A DNA stretch of 64,000 nucleotides from Variovorax sp. PAMC26660 (GCF_014302995.1 NZ_CP060295.1:3587501-3651500), one strand, 5' to 3'; counted from the stretch's first letter, positions 35,666-44,760 are shown. Notes: generated by a model from the sequence alone, not told the origin. Numbers and translations: made by a program.

Positions 35666-36108
35666 GCATTGCCGCTACCTTCTTCGCCATCGACCGCTAC
35701 AGGCTGCGCGGGCTGGTCATCGATCCGGCCACTGTCTCGGGCTTCCTTCGCACCCCCGCCGAACAGGAGGGCCCGCATGCCCGCCAGACCGTGGAGCAAG
35801 CCTGGGACGTGGTGCGCACCCTGCTGCCCGCCGCCGTGGACGGTGAGTTTCTCGAAGGCACCGACGGCATGGGCTGCGTCTACCTCACGGCCAGCCATGT
35901 GGAGCGCAGCGCCGAGCGCCTCGCCCGGCTCGATGTGCAGGCACTGGCGCAAGACTTCGCCAGCGATCCGGACGGCTTTGCCCAGCTCTACTGGGCGACG
36001 TTCTGGCAAGAGAACGCGCAAGGGCTGCTGGCCTTCCTGCAAGGTGTGCAACGCTTCTTTGCCGATGCTGCCGCACGCCGCGACGCCGTGGTCTTCTTCA
36101 TCGCGTAA
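35662..36108 (+). CDS. DUF1877 (YfbM-like) protein
   Basis: A 148-residue cytosolic protein resembling DUF1877: RTPAEQEGPHARQTVEQAWDVVRTLL, then YLTASHVERSAERLARLDV, and a C-terminal LLAFLQGVQRFFADAAARRDAVVFFIA. The family has no established biochemical function. ATGA overlap with the TM2-TPR gene indicates translational coupling, so the two products may act together. Convergent with the MocR-type gene. Confidence 0.75.
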   Translation: MSIAATFFAIDRYRLRGLVIDPATVSGFLRTPAEQEGPHARQTVEQAWDVVRTLLPAAVDGEFLEGTDGMGCVYLTASHVERSAERLARLDVQALAQDFASDPDGFAQLYWATFWQENAQGLLAFLQGVQRFFADAAARRDAVVFFIA

Positions 36109-36137
36109 GCAGGCGAGCGGACAGACGGGCGCTTGCG

Positions 36138-37595
36138 CTATCGGGCCAGTGGCGGCGAAGGCCGCACCTTCGACACGATCTCCCCCAGCCGCTGCAGCCC
36201 CGCATCGACGGCCTTCGAGTACGGCCAGCCGCAGTTGATGCGCAGGTAGTTGTCGAAGCGCCCCGAGTTCGAGAACTGCGCGCCCGGCGCCACCAGCATG
36301 TGTTCGCGCAATGCCGCATCGAACACGGTGACCGACGAACGTTGCTCCGGCAACTCCACCCACAACTGCAGGCCGCCGCGCGGCAGGTTCAGCCGCGTGC
36401 CTGCCGGAAAGTACTTCGCGATGGCGTCCGCCGTCTGGTCGCGTTGCACATGCAGGCGTTCTCGCAGGCGGCGCAGGTGGCGGTCGTAGCCGCCGCTGGC
36501 GATGAACTCGCCCGCGGCAATCTGCGCCAGCGCCTCGTTGTTGCGCGTCTGCGCGTACTTGAGCATTTCGACCTGCGCATGCCAGCGTCCTGCGGTGATC
36601 CAGCCCAGCCGCAGCCCCGGCGCCAGCACCTTGTGCAGCGACGCGCAATAGATCACGTTGCCCGTGCGGTCCCATGACTTGGCCGCGCGCAGCGGCACGT
36701 CGGACTCGACCAGGTCGCTGTAGGTGTCGTCCTCGACCAATGCAATGCCGTGGCTCTCGCACAGGTGCACCAGCCGCTGCTTGTGGGCATCGGGCATCAC
36801 GCTGCCGATCGGGTTCTGCAGATGCGGCACCACCACCACGGCCTTGATGTCGTCGTAGGTGTGGATGGCGAGGTCGAGCGCTTCGATGGAAATGCCGGTC
36901 TGCGGGCTGGTCGGAATCTCCAGTGCGCGCAGCCCCAGGCTTTCGAGCACCTGCAGCAGGCCGTAGAACGTGGGCGACTCCACCGCCACCGTGTCGCCCG
37001 GCTTGGCGACGGCGCGCAGCGCGAGGTTCAGCGCCTCGATGCAGCCGTTGGTGACCAGCACCTCGTCGGGCGCCACCGTCATGCCGATGCGCAGGTTGCG
37101 TTGCGCCAGCGCCTCGCGAAATTGCTCGTGGCCCTTCTGGGAAGAAGCGGTGGTCAGCAGCTCGGGCCGTTGGCGCAGCGCGCGCGTCATGGAATTGCGC
37201 AGCGCCTCGGCGGGGTACAGCTCGGGGGCTGCACGCGCGATGGCGAAGTTGAGCTTCACGCCAGTGTGCCGGCCACGGGCCATGAAGTTGGCCATGCGCG
37301 CGCGCATGCTGACCAACTGCGCCGGATCGGGCGGCACGTCGGCCAACGGCTCTTCCATCGGCGCGATGGCCAGGCGCTGCGGCCGGCGCACGAAGTAGCC
37401 CGAGCGGTCGCGGGCCTCGACCCAGCCGTCGCTTTCCATGGCGCGACACACCTGCAGCGCGGTCGAGAGGCTGATGTCGTGCAGCCGCATCAGGCTGCGC
37501 AGCGAGGGCAGCTTGTCGCCCTGCTTGAGCGAGCCGGTGTGGATCGCGTCGACGTAGTGCGCAGAGAGCTGGCGGTAGAGCGGTAGCGAGTCCAT
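36138..37595 (-). CDS. MocR-type regulator (GntR HTH fused to aminotransferase fold)
   Basis: A 485-residue protein with an N-terminal GntR winged helix (LKQGDKLPSLRSLMRLHDISLSTALQVCRAME) joined to a fold-type I aminotransferase domain: PxxP-linked ELLTTASSQKGHEQFREALA, the PLP region NGCIEALNLALRAV, LVEDDTYSDLV, and the Schiff-base lysine in SLHKVLAPGLRLGWI. Such PdxR/MocR regulators use PLP or an amino-compound adduct as effector. It is divergent from the small gene at 37768, its likely target. ATG 37595 begins MDSLPLYRQL. Confidence 0.88.
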   Translation of the reverse strand: MDSLPLYRQLSAHYVDAIHTGSLKQGDKLPSLRSLMRLHDISLSTALQVCRAMESDGWVEARDRSGYFVRRPQRLAIAPMEEPLADVPPDPAQLVSMRARMANFMARGRHTGVKLNFAIARAAPELYPAEALRNSMTRALRQRPELLTTASSQKGHEQFREALAQRNLRIGMTVAPDEVLVTNGCIEALNLALRAVAKPGDTVAVESPTFYGLLQVLESLGLRALEIPTSPQTGISIEALDLAIHTYDDIKAVVVVPHLQNPIGSVMPDAHKQRLVHLCESHGIALVEDDTYSDLVESDVPLRAAKSWDRTGNVIYCASLHKVLAPGLRLGWITAGRWHAQVEMLKYAQTRNNEALAQIAAGEFIASGGYDRHLRRLRERLHVQRDQTADAIAKYFPAGTRLNLPRGGLQLWVELPEQRSSVTVFDAALREHMLVAPGAQFSNSGRFDNYLRINCGWPYSKAVDAGLQRLGEIVSKVRPSPPLAR

Positions 37596-37767
37596 GGCGT
37601 CGATGTTCCCCGCTTCGGGTCTGTGAAAACAGATGCAGTTGGTCGGAAAAATGACCATAACAGATGCCGTTGCGGCGCGGCTGTTCCGGTCGCAATAGCC
37701 ATCGCGTGTGCCTGTTTTTTGGGCGAAGGAATTCCTACGATGGACCCTCATCCACCCGAGGCTCGCC

Positions 37768-38106
37768 ATGATCACCACCCTCTCCCAAGCGCCCGATTCC
37801 ATCGTTCTCGAACCCGGACAGTCCCTGCGCACCTCGGTCGATGCCGGGGCCTGGCTTCAGGTGGCCGAGGGCCGCGCCCGCGTGGTGTCGCCGCCCGGCT
37901 GGTTTGGCGACACGGTGTTCATGGCCGAGACGTTGCTCGACGAAGGCGATGTGCACCGCATGGCGCACGGCGGCTGGATCGAGGTGTGCGCGCTGACGCC
38001 GTTGCATTTGCGGATCCATGCGCCGTACGAGGCGCATGTGCCACCGGTGCAGGACCTCGAAATGCGTCCGGTAATGCGGCTCATGCGGCTGCTCACTGGC
38101 TGGTGA
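37768..38106 (+). CDS. Small cupin-like protein, DUF2917-like
   Basis: A 112-residue protein with SIVLEPGQSLRTSVDAGAWLQVAEGRARVVSP in its first half, the same layout (LxPGxxL...LxVxxGRxxVTxP) as the DUF2917 gene at 49934. No signal peptide, no membrane segment. Function unknown. It is divergent from the MocR-type regulator; the DUF2917 gene at 49934 is likewise divergent from a regulator gene. ATG 37768 is the start that opens the conserved part. Confidence 0.6.
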   Translation: MITTLSQAPDSIVLEPGQSLRTSVDAGAWLQVAEGRARVVSPPGWFGDTVFMAETLLDEGDVHRMAHGGWIEVCALTPLHLRIHAPYEAHVPPVQDLEMRPVMRLMRLLTGW

Positions 38107-38112
38107 TCGCTG

Positions 38113-38387
38113 CTGTTCGGGGCGGGTTCGGATTCATTCGGGGCGTATGCGAATGACGCCAGGTGCTCCCCTCCGCGAATGTCCCCCGCTTCGCTCCTCC
38201 TTTATTTCGCTGCGGGGAGCACCCGGTGTCATTCGCACCTGGGCACGCTGTGCGTTTCCGGCCGATCAACCAGTGCTCTGAGCGCTCACGTCGATACGGG
38301 GCTCTTTTTCGCGAAATAAAGGAGGAGCGAAGCGGGGGACATTCGCGAAAAAGAGCCCCGTGTCGGCGTGAGCGACGCCCTGAACAG
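38113..38387. repeat. Two-hairpin MITE-like element, copy 1
   Basis: A 275-bp element bounded by short inverted ends (CTGTTCGGGGCG and CGCCCTGAACAG). Hairpin A pairs 38148-38171 with 38214-38237 (22 of 24, the rest G-T). Hairpin B pairs 38283-38315 with 38342-38374 (31 of 33, the rest G-T). The loop of A contains, in reverse complement, the loop and flanks of B: a perfect 37-nt match between 38174-38210 and 38311-38347. A second copy is at 53918-54195. It fills the gap between two convergent genes. Confidence 0.85.
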
Positions 38388-38403
38388 CAGCGGCAAACAA
38401 AGC

Positions 38404-39789
38404 TCAGCGTTCGCTAGCAGCCTCGCGCAGCGCATCGAGGAAGCTGCGCCGCCACCAATGAATGTCCTGCTCGCGAATGCGCGACAGCAACTTCTGGTGC
38501 CTTTCACGCCGCTCTTCCAGCGGCATCTGCAGCGCCTGCTGCACGGTCTCCGCAGTGCCGTGCGTGTCGTACGGGTTGACCAGCAGCGCTTCTTTCAGTT
38601 GCTCCGCCGCGCCGGCAAAGCGCGACAACACCAGCACCCCGGGGTCAGCCGGGTCCTGCGCCGCGATGTATTCCTTGGCCACCAGGTTCATGCCGTCACG
38701 CAGCGGCGTCACCAGCCCCACGGCCGCCGCGCGGCACAGCCCCGGCACGCGCTTGCGCGCCACCATGCGGTGGATGTAGCGCACCGGCATCCAGTCGAGT
38801 TCGCCGTAGTCGCCGTTGATGGCGCCGCACAGCGATTCGAGTTCGCGCCGGATGTCGCCATACGCGTCCACCGTCTCGCGCGTGGGCGAGGCGATCTGGA
38901 TCAGCGTGGCGCTGCGCCGGTTCTCGGGGTAGTTGGCCAGCAGTTCGCGGAATGCCCGCACGCGCTGCGGGATGCCCTTGGAATAGTCGAGCCGGTCGAT
39001 GCCCAGCAGCAGCCGGCGGCTCGAATACTCGCGCTTCATGGTCTCGTACATGTCGCGCGACTCTTTCGCATGCGTGAGCGCGGCGAACTCGTCCACGTCG
39101 ATGCCGATCGGGAAGGCGCCGCAGCGCACCGTCTGCCCGTAGGCGCGGTACATGTCGTTGCCCAGGTACTCGCCGTGGGCCTCGTTGCGCACGTAGTGCT
39201 CGAAGTGCTGCACGTCCTGCTGCGCCTGGAAGCCGATCAGGTCGTACGAGAACAGCGAGCGCATCAGCCATTCATGCTGCGGAATGGCCGCGATGATGAT
39301 CTGGGGCGGCAGCGGAATGTGCAGGAAGAAGCCGATGCGCTGCCTGCAGCCCATGGCGCGCAGCTCTGCGGCCAGCGGCATCAGGTGGTAGTCGTGGATC
39401 CAGATGACGTCGTCGTCCTTCAGCAGCGGCAGCAGCTTGCGCGCGAACAACTGGTTCACGCGACGGTAGCCACCGATGAAGCCGGCATCGAAATGCGCGA
39501 GGTCCAGGCGGTTGTGGAACACCGGCCACAGCACGTCGTTGCTGTAGCCCAGGTAGTAGCTGTCGTGGTCCTCGCGGCTCAGATCGATGGTGGCCAGGGT
39601 GACCTTGCCGGCCTGCTGCTTGTGCAGCTCGCCTTCGCCCGTGGGACCGCCTTCGACGATCTGGCCGCTCCAGCCGAACCACAGGCCGCCGCTTTGCTGC
39701 AGGCTTTCGCCGAGCGCGACGGCCAGGCCGCCGGCCGCTGGCTTGCGTGGATCGGCCACGCGGTTGGAAATGACGACGAGCCGACTCAT
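38404..39789 (-). CDS. otsA: Trehalose-6-phosphate synthase OtsA
   Basis: A 461-residue GT20 glycosyltransferase joining UDP-glucose and glucose-6-phosphate. Motifs: [58 protein letters not shown], and [14 protein letters not shown]. It is the last gene of otsB-GH15-otsA; its ATG overlaps the stop of the GH15 gene (ATGA). The hairpin element 38113-38387 lies just downstream and may stop transcription. Confidence 0.95.
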   Translation of the reverse strand: MSRLVVISNRVADPRKPAAGGLAVALGESLQQSGGLWFGWSGQIVEGGPTGEGELHKQQAGKVTLATIDLSREDHDSYYLGYSNDVLWPVFHNRLDLAHFDAGFIGGYRRVNQLFARKLLPLLKDDDVIWIHDYHLMPLAAELRAMGCRQRIGFFLHIPLPPQIIIAAIPQHEWLMRSLFSYDLIGFQAQQDVQHFEHYVRNEAHGEYLGNDMYRAYGQTVRCGAFPIGIDVDEFAALTHAKESRDMYETMKREYSSRRLLLGIDRLDYSKGIPQRVRAFRELLANYPENRRSATLIQIASPTRETVDAYGDIRRELESLCGAINGDYGELDWMPVRYIHRMVARKRVPGLCRAAAVGLVTPLRDGMNLVAKEYIAAQDPADPGVLVLSRFAGAAEQLKEALLVNPYDTHGTAETVQQALQMPLEERRERHQKLLSRIREQDIHWWRRSFLDALREAASER

Positions 39790-41708
39790 ATGCACGAATC
39801 CCAGGGCGCGGACAGGCGCACGGCCGCATTGATGATGCCGACCATCGAATAGGTCTGCGGAAAGTTGCCCCACATCTCGCCCGTGACCGGATGCGTGTCT
39901 TCCGACAGCAGGCCCAGCGGATTGCGCGCCGCCAGCATGGTCTCGAAGATCTGGCGTGACTCGGCCTTGCGGCCGATCTTGGCAAGCGCGTCGATGCGCC
40001 AGAAGGTGCAGATGTTGAAGGCGGTCTCGGGTTTTCCGAAGTCGTCGGCCGCCTCGTAGCGGCGCATGTACGGCCCGTCGCAGAGCGACTTTTCCATCGC
40101 GTCGACGGTGGAGATGAAGCGCGGGTCGCGCGCATCGATCAGGCCGACCTCGACCATCAGCAGGATGCTCGCGTCCAGCTCATGGCCACCGAAGCTCTCG
40201 GCGAAGGCCTGGCGTTCTTCGCACCACGACTTGGCAAGGATTTCTTCCTTCATGCGAGAGGCATGGCCGTGCCAGTAGGCGGCGCGATCGGGCAATTCCA
40301 GCGTGCGTGCGATCTTCGAGAGCCGGTCGCAGGCGGCCCAACTCATCAGGGCCGAACTGGTGTGCACGCGTGCGCGCGTGCGCAGCTCCCACATGCCGGC
40401 GTCGGGCGTGCCGTAGACGCGCACCGCCTGTTCACCCACCGCTTCGAGGTGCGGGAACTCCGCCACGCCCGCGCGGCTCAGCAGCCGGTGGTCATGAAAG
40501 GCCTGCGCCGCACCGAGCACGATGTTGCCGTACACGTCGTGCTGGAAGTGCTCTTGCGCCTGATTGCCCACGCGCACCGGGCCCATGCCCCGGTAGCCGT
40601 CGAGCCCCTCGATGAAGGACTCGGGCAGCTCGCGCTCCAGCCCGATGCCGTACAGCGGCTGGATGTGCTCGCCGTGCGAGCCGATCACCACGTTGCCTAG
40701 CCAGCGCAGATAGTCTTCCATGGTGCCCACTTCGCTCAGCGAATTGAGCGCGCGCACCACGAAGAAGGCGTCGCGCAGCCAGCAGTAGCGGTAGTCCCAG
40801 TTGCGCTGGCTGCCCGGCGCCTCGGGGATGCTGGTGGTCATGGCGGCCACGATGGCGCCCGTGTCTTCGTACAGCGAGAGCTTGAGCGTGATGGCCGCGC
40901 GGATCACCGCGTCCTGGTACTCGAAGGGAATGGCGAGCCGCTTGCTCCAGGTGCGCCAGTAGGCGATGGTCTCCTGCTCGAAGCGGCGCGCCGTGTCGGC
41001 GATGCCGTCGAGCAGCGTTTCGTCCACGCCGAACATGAAGTTGTACTCGCGCGAGATCACGAAGGGCTGGCGCGCGAGGATGTGCGAGATCGACGCGTCG
41101 GTGTTCAGGCGCAGCGTCAGGTCGGGCCCGACATAGCGGATGTGGTTGCTGCCGCGCGTGACCTCCACCGGCTCGGACGCACCCCACTGGAAGCGCGGGT
41201 CGAGCGACACGCGGATGCGCGGCGCACCGGCAATCGGCCGCACGCGGCGCACCATCATCAACGGCCGAAAGTAGCGCGAGCGGCTGTGAAAGCGCGGCGC
41301 GAAGTCGGTGATCTCGATGCCCTGGCCGGCGCTGTCGAACAACTGGGTGCGCAGCACGGCCGTATTCGGCTCGTACCACTGCTTGGCTTCTGCGAAGTCC
41401 TCGATGTCGATGCTCCATGCACCGGCACCTTCACCGGGATGCAGCAGGGCGTTGAACACCGGATCGCCGTCGAAGCGCGGCAGGCAGCACCAGACCGCGC
41501 GGCCGCGCGCATCGATCAGCGCGCTGTAGGCGCAGTTGCCGATCACGCCGACGTTGAGCGACGGCTCGGCCGGCGGCGCAAAGCCGCGCGGTCCGGGGGC
41601 TGCTGCGGCCTTCGTGTCGACCGGTGCGTGGTCGTCGGGGCCGGCCGCGCCGGCCAGAGCTTCGCCGGCACGGTCTTCGGGGGGCTTCGGCAGTTGTTGT
41701 TCGCTCAT
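39786..41708 (-). CDS. Glycoside hydrolase family 15 protein (glucoamylase/trehalase-like)
   Basis: A 640-residue cytosolic GH15 enzyme: N-terminal beta-sandwich region (VGVIGNCAYSALIDARGRAVWCCLPRFDGDPVF) and an (alpha/alpha)6 catalytic domain with RNWDYRYCWLRDAFF, a WELRTRA segment and the late NICTFWRIDALA containing the region of the second acid. No signal peptide. Being between otsB and otsA with ATGA overlaps on both sides, it probably acts on trehalose, trehalose-phosphate or a maltooligosaccharide linked to that pathway; bacterial GH15 trehalases exist, but specificity is not readable here. The N-terminal 45 residues are low-complexity. Confidence 0.85.
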   Translation of the reverse strand: MSEQQLPKPPEDRAGEALAGAAGPDDHAPVDTKAAAAPGPRGFAPPAEPSLNVGVIGNCAYSALIDARGRAVWCCLPRFDGDPVFNALLHPGEGAGAWSIDIEDFAEAKQWYEPNTAVLRTQLFDSAGQGIEITDFAPRFHSRSRYFRPLMMVRRVRPIAGAPRIRVSLDPRFQWGASEPVEVTRGSNHIRYVGPDLTLRLNTDASISHILARQPFVISREYNFMFGVDETLLDGIADTARRFEQETIAYWRTWSKRLAIPFEYQDAVIRAAITLKLSLYEDTGAIVAAMTTSIPEAPGSQRNWDYRYCWLRDAFFVVRALNSLSEVGTMEDYLRWLGNVVIGSHGEHIQPLYGIGLERELPESFIEGLDGYRGMGPVRVGNQAQEHFQHDVYGNIVLGAAQAFHDHRLLSRAGVAEFPHLEAVGEQAVRVYGTPDAGMWELRTRARVHTSSALMSWAACDRLSKIARTLELPDRAAYWHGHASRMKEEILAKSWCEERQAFAESFGGHELDASILLMVEVGLIDARDPRFISTVDAMEKSLCDGPYMRRYEAADDFGKPETAFNICTFWRIDALAKIGRKAESRQIFETMLAARNPLGLLSEDTHPVTGEMWGNFPQTYSMVGIINAAVRLSAPWDSCI

Positions 41709-42502
41709 TCAGGGCTCCTCGGGGATTCTTCTGTGGTCGGGGTGTGGGGTGCAGCCAGCAGGTCGCGTGCCTGCACCAGCCATTCGTAGACGGCGCGCGG
41801 TGATTCCAGGCGGTGCAGCGCCAAGCTGGGCCCGGTGCCGACCTTGATGGCGATGCCGCCGCGCGGCTGCACGACCGCGAAGCCGCTCTCGTCGGTGGTG
41901 TCGTCGCCCGCGAAAACCGGCGTGCGGCCCATGAAGGGCGCTTCGGTCATGAAGGCATCGATGGCAATGCCCTTGTTGATGCCCGCGGGCTTGACCTCGA
42001 ACACGAACTTGCCGTGCATGAGCTCGAGCGCCGGATGGCCCTGGATGGCGCGCGACATGGCGTCGCGGCACACGGCTTCGAGCTGCGGCGCGAGCCGGTA
42101 GTGCAGCGCGATGGCGGCGTGCTTGCGCTCCACCAGCAGGCCTTCGTGCACACGCGCCAGTTCGTTGGCGATGTCGAGGATGGGCAACAGGTCGGGCGCA
42201 CCCTGCTCCTGCATGTGGCCTTCGGCATTGCGGCGTTGCACGCCATGCTCGCCGGCAGCGGGCAGCCGCAGCGGTGCGAGGAAGCGGTCGATCGAATCGA
42301 TCTGTCGGCCGGACACCACGGCCAGTGCGCCGCCGAGCAGGTCGCGCAAATCACTGAGCAGGGGAACGAGGGCGGGCGGAATTTCGATGGCCTCGGGGGT
42401 GGGCGCGAGCCCGACCAGCGTGCCGTCGAAGTCGAGGAAAAGGGCGGTGTCCCGGCCCAGCGGAGGAGGCAACTGAGCGTTGCCGGAAGAGGACTTTGGC
42501 AT
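41705..42502 (-). CDS. otsB: Trehalose-6-phosphate phosphatase OtsB
   Basis: A 265-residue HAD-superfamily phosphatase: DxD motif LFLDFDGTLVGLAPTP, SGRQIDSID, the lysine region EVKPAGINKG and GDDTTDESGF. It dephosphorylates trehalose-6-phosphate made by OtsA. ATG 42502 is used; upstream codons lack similarity. First gene of the trehalose operon, overlapping the GH15 gene by ATGA. Confidence 0.93.
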   Translation of the reverse strand: MPKSSSGNAQLPPPLGRDTALFLDFDGTLVGLAPTPEAIEIPPALVPLLSDLRDLLGGALAVVSGRQIDSIDRFLAPLRLPAAGEHGVQRRNAEGHMQEQGAPDLLPILDIANELARVHEGLLVERKHAAIALHYRLAPQLEAVCRDAMSRAIQGHPALELMHGKFVFEVKPAGINKGIAIDAFMTEAPFMGRTPVFAGDDTTDESGFAVVQPRGGIAIKVGTGPSLALHRLESPRAVYEWLVQARDLLAAPHTPTTEESPRSPE

Positions 42503-42604
42503 TGGGGAAAACCTTAACACGGGCTGCGCGGCGCGCGTGTCGGCCAAAGTCGAAGGTCTTTCGCGGTGGGCGCCGCGATGTGAATGCCGGGCAGCGGGGC
42601 GTTT

Positions 42605-43774
42605 TCAGGCCAGCGATGCAGCGACGGCTTCGACGCGGGCGCGGTGGATCGCTTCGCCGATCTGCGGACCTGCCGCGCCGGCCTGCTGGGCCTGGCGCGC
42701 GACGACGTCGGTGGCGACGGCGGCTGCAGTCTTCAGCACCGCGAGCAGCCGCGCGCGCGGCGGGTAGGGCGCGTCCTTGAAGCCGGGCCGGCCGCGCGCA
42801 ATGCACTCGCAGGCCAGCAGTGCCTCGGCAAAGCGCGCGGGCTTGCGAAAGGCATCGCAGCGCTCCAGCAGCCGCACCAGTTGGGGTGCGTCGAGTTCAG
42901 CGCTGTGGTGGATGTGGCCGTGCTCACGCGCCACCACTTCGGCGAGTTCGCGAATGTCCACCGGCACGCGCCAGCGGTCGCAGACCTTCTGCAGCAGCGC
43001 GACGCTCTGGTTCTCGTCGCCAAGGTCATGCACCAGGCACGCAAAGCGCACCGCCAGCGACGCCTGCAGCCGGGCAGCCGTGTCGACGATTCGCATGCGT
43101 TGCGCGCTCACCTCGACTTCCGGCAGCAGCACGGCCAGCGCACCGCATTCGCGCAGCACCTCGAACATGCGCGACGGACGTGTTTCCATCAGGCCGCGCG
43201 ACAGCTCCTGCCAGACGCGCTCGGGCACCAGCGCATCGGCTTCGCCGGCCTCGACCATCTCGCGCATCAGCGCCATCGTGTCGGGCGCGACCGTGAAGTC
43301 GTCGAAGCGCGCGGCGAAGCGCGCCACGCGCAGGATGCGCACCGGGTCTTCGCGGAAGGCGTCGGTCACGTGGCGCAGCACCTTGTCGCGCAGATCGCGC
43401 TGGCCGTGGAAGGGATCGGCCAGTTTTTCGGGGTCAGGTTCGAATTGGCCGTCGGCGCCCACCAGCTCGGCCGGCAGTGCGATGGCATTGACGGTCAGGT
43501 CGCGGCGGGCAAGGTCTTCTTCGAGCGTGACGTCGGGGGAGGCATGCACGGTGAAGCCGCGATAGCCGGGCGCGCTCTTGCGCTCGGTGCGGGCCAGCGC
43601 GTATTCCTCGCGCGTCTCGGGGTGCAGGAACACCGGGAAGTCGCGGCCCACGGGCAGGTAGCCCCGGGCCACCATTTCTTCGGGCGTGGCGCCGACGACC
43701 AGCCAGTCGTGGTCGGACACGGGGCGCCCGAGCAGCCGGTCGCGGACGGCGCCGCCGACGAGAAGGATTTTCAT
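42605..43774 (-). CDS. cca: CCA tRNA nucleotidyltransferase with HD domain
   Basis: A 389-residue class II nucleotidyltransferase that adds or repairs the CCA end of tRNAs. Motifs: LLVGGAVRDRLLG, DHDWLVVG, RRDLTVNAIAL, REDPVRILRVARFAARF, then a C-terminal HD domain (FACLVHDLGDEN) of the multifunctional form with phosphatase/phosphodiesterase activity. Divergent from ompW, with about 200 bp between them. Confidence 0.93.
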   Translation of the reverse strand: MKILLVGGAVRDRLLGRPVSDHDWLVVGATPEEMVARGYLPVGRDFPVFLHPETREEYALARTERKSAPGYRGFTVHASPDVTLEEDLARRDLTVNAIALPAELVGADGQFEPDPEKLADPFHGQRDLRDKVLRHVTDAFREDPVRILRVARFAARFDDFTVAPDTMALMREMVEAGEADALVPERVWQELSRGLMETRPSRMFEVLRECGALAVLLPEVEVSAQRMRIVDTAARLQASLAVRFACLVHDLGDENQSVALLQKVCDRWRVPVDIRELAEVVAREHGHIHHSAELDAPQLVRLLERCDAFRKPARFAEALLACECIARGRPGFKDAPYPPRARLLAVLKTAAAVATDVVARQAQQAGAAGPQIGEAIHRARVEAVAASLA

Positions 43775-43847
43775 GGTCGCAGTGTAGGGATGAGGGCTGA
43801 GGAATTAGCCGGGGATGAGCGATAGGGATACCCCCAACCGCTAAATA

Positions 43848-43900
43848 GAACGAGCGTTCGATAATCTTGGCCGTAAACAGAACGAACGTTCGTTCTGTTT
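43848..43900. promoter_or_regulatory. Tandem TetR-type operators before ompW
   Basis: A perfect 26-bp palindrome occupies 43875-43900, with core GAACGAACGTTCGTTC. A second, shorter symmetrical box GAACG-AG-CGTTC lies at 43848-43859, 27 bp centre-to-centre upstream region. GAACG/CGTTC half-sites are typical of TetR-family operators. The region is 73 bp upstream of the ompW start and 100 bp upstream of the divergent cca. No TetR gene is adjacent. Confidence 0.65.
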
Positions 43901-43972
43901 GCTCGAACGCAGCGCCAGCCACGGCCTCGCGCTGTGTCGACGGGATTTTTCAACCAAAGGAGCATTCACATC

Positions 43973-44698
43973 ATGAAGAAAACAATGTTTGCGCTGGCGG
44001 CTCTGGGTGCCTTGGCGTCCGGCAGCGCGTTTGCGCAACAGGCCGGCGACCTGGTGATCGGCGCGGGCTGGTTTCATCTGTCGCCACAGGATTCGAGCAA
44101 GCCGCTGACCGTGACCGCGCCGGTGCAGAGCGTGCTGCCCGGTTCGGGCGCCAGCGTGAGCGATTCCGACACCCTGGGCCTCAATGCCACCTATTTCCTG
44201 GACAGCCATTGGGCGGTGGAAGGCGTGTTCGGCGTTCCCCCCAAATTCAAGCTGAACGGCACCGGCACGCTGGGCCGTGTGGGCCAGCTCGGCGAGGCCC
44301 GCCAGTGGAGCCCGACCATTCTGGGCAAGTACTTCTTCAATGAAGGCAACGACGCTTTCCGTCCGTTCGTAGGCCTGGGCGCCACTTACGTCTGGTACAG
44401 CAACGTGAACCTGACCTCGAACCTGCAAGGCGCGCTGGCCAGCCAGTTCCACCAGTCGCCGTACTCGGTCAACACCACGGCCAAGCTCGACAGCTCGTTC
44501 GCGCCCGTGCTCAATGCCGGTGTGGCCTACCAGTTCGACAAGCACTGGGGCATCTCGTTCTCGGTGTCCTACATCCCGCTGAAGACCAAGGCCAAGCTGA
44601 CGACGACCTCGATCACCGGCCTGCCGGTGGCCAACAGCGAAGCCAGCCTGAAGCTGAACCCGATCGTCACCTACGTGGCGGCGACGTACCGATTCTGA
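43973..44698 (+). CDS. ompW: OmpW-family outer membrane protein
   Basis: A 241-residue beta-barrel protein: signal peptide MKKTMFALAALGALASGSAFAQQ, then GDLVIGAGWFHLSPQDSS, GLNATYFLDSHWAVEGVFGVPPKF, FRPFVGLGATYVWYSN, and the C-terminal VTYVAATYRF with the terminal Phe of outer-membrane barrels. OmpW proteins form small hydrophobic channels linked to uptake or export of small hydrophobic molecules. ATG 43973 follows AAAGGAG. The operators upstream suggest repression by a TetR-family protein encoded elsewhere. Confidence 0.92.
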   Translation: MKKTMFALAALGALASGSAFAQQAGDLVIGAGWFHLSPQDSSKPLTVTAPVQSVLPGSGASVSDSDTLGLNATYFLDSHWAVEGVFGVPPKFKLNGTGTLGRVGQLGEARQWSPTILGKYFFNEGNDAFRPFVGLGATYVWYSNVNLTSNLQGALASQFHQSPYSVNTTAKLDSSFAPVLNAGVAYQFDKHWGISFSVSYIPLKTKAKLTTTSITGLPVANSEASLKLNPIVTYVAATYRF

Positions 44699-44715
44699 TC
44701 CGGCCTTGCGCCGAA

Positions 44716-44760
44716 AGCCTTGCCGCACGTGTCGCGCTTAGCGCGACTGTCGGTAAGGCT
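44716..44760. terminator. Convergent hairpin overlapping the GST 3' end
   Basis: Outer stem AGCCTTGCCG/CGGTAAGGCT (44716-44725, 44751-44760, one G-T pair) and inner stem TCGCGC-TTA-GCGCGA (44732-44746). It lies just after ompW and contains the last codons and stop (44738-44740) of the convergent GST gene. Confidence 0.6.

Noticed and set aside
38163..38417. Open frames inside the two-hairpin elements
   Set aside because: The frames follow the palindromic structure and do not have independent start signals or conserved products.
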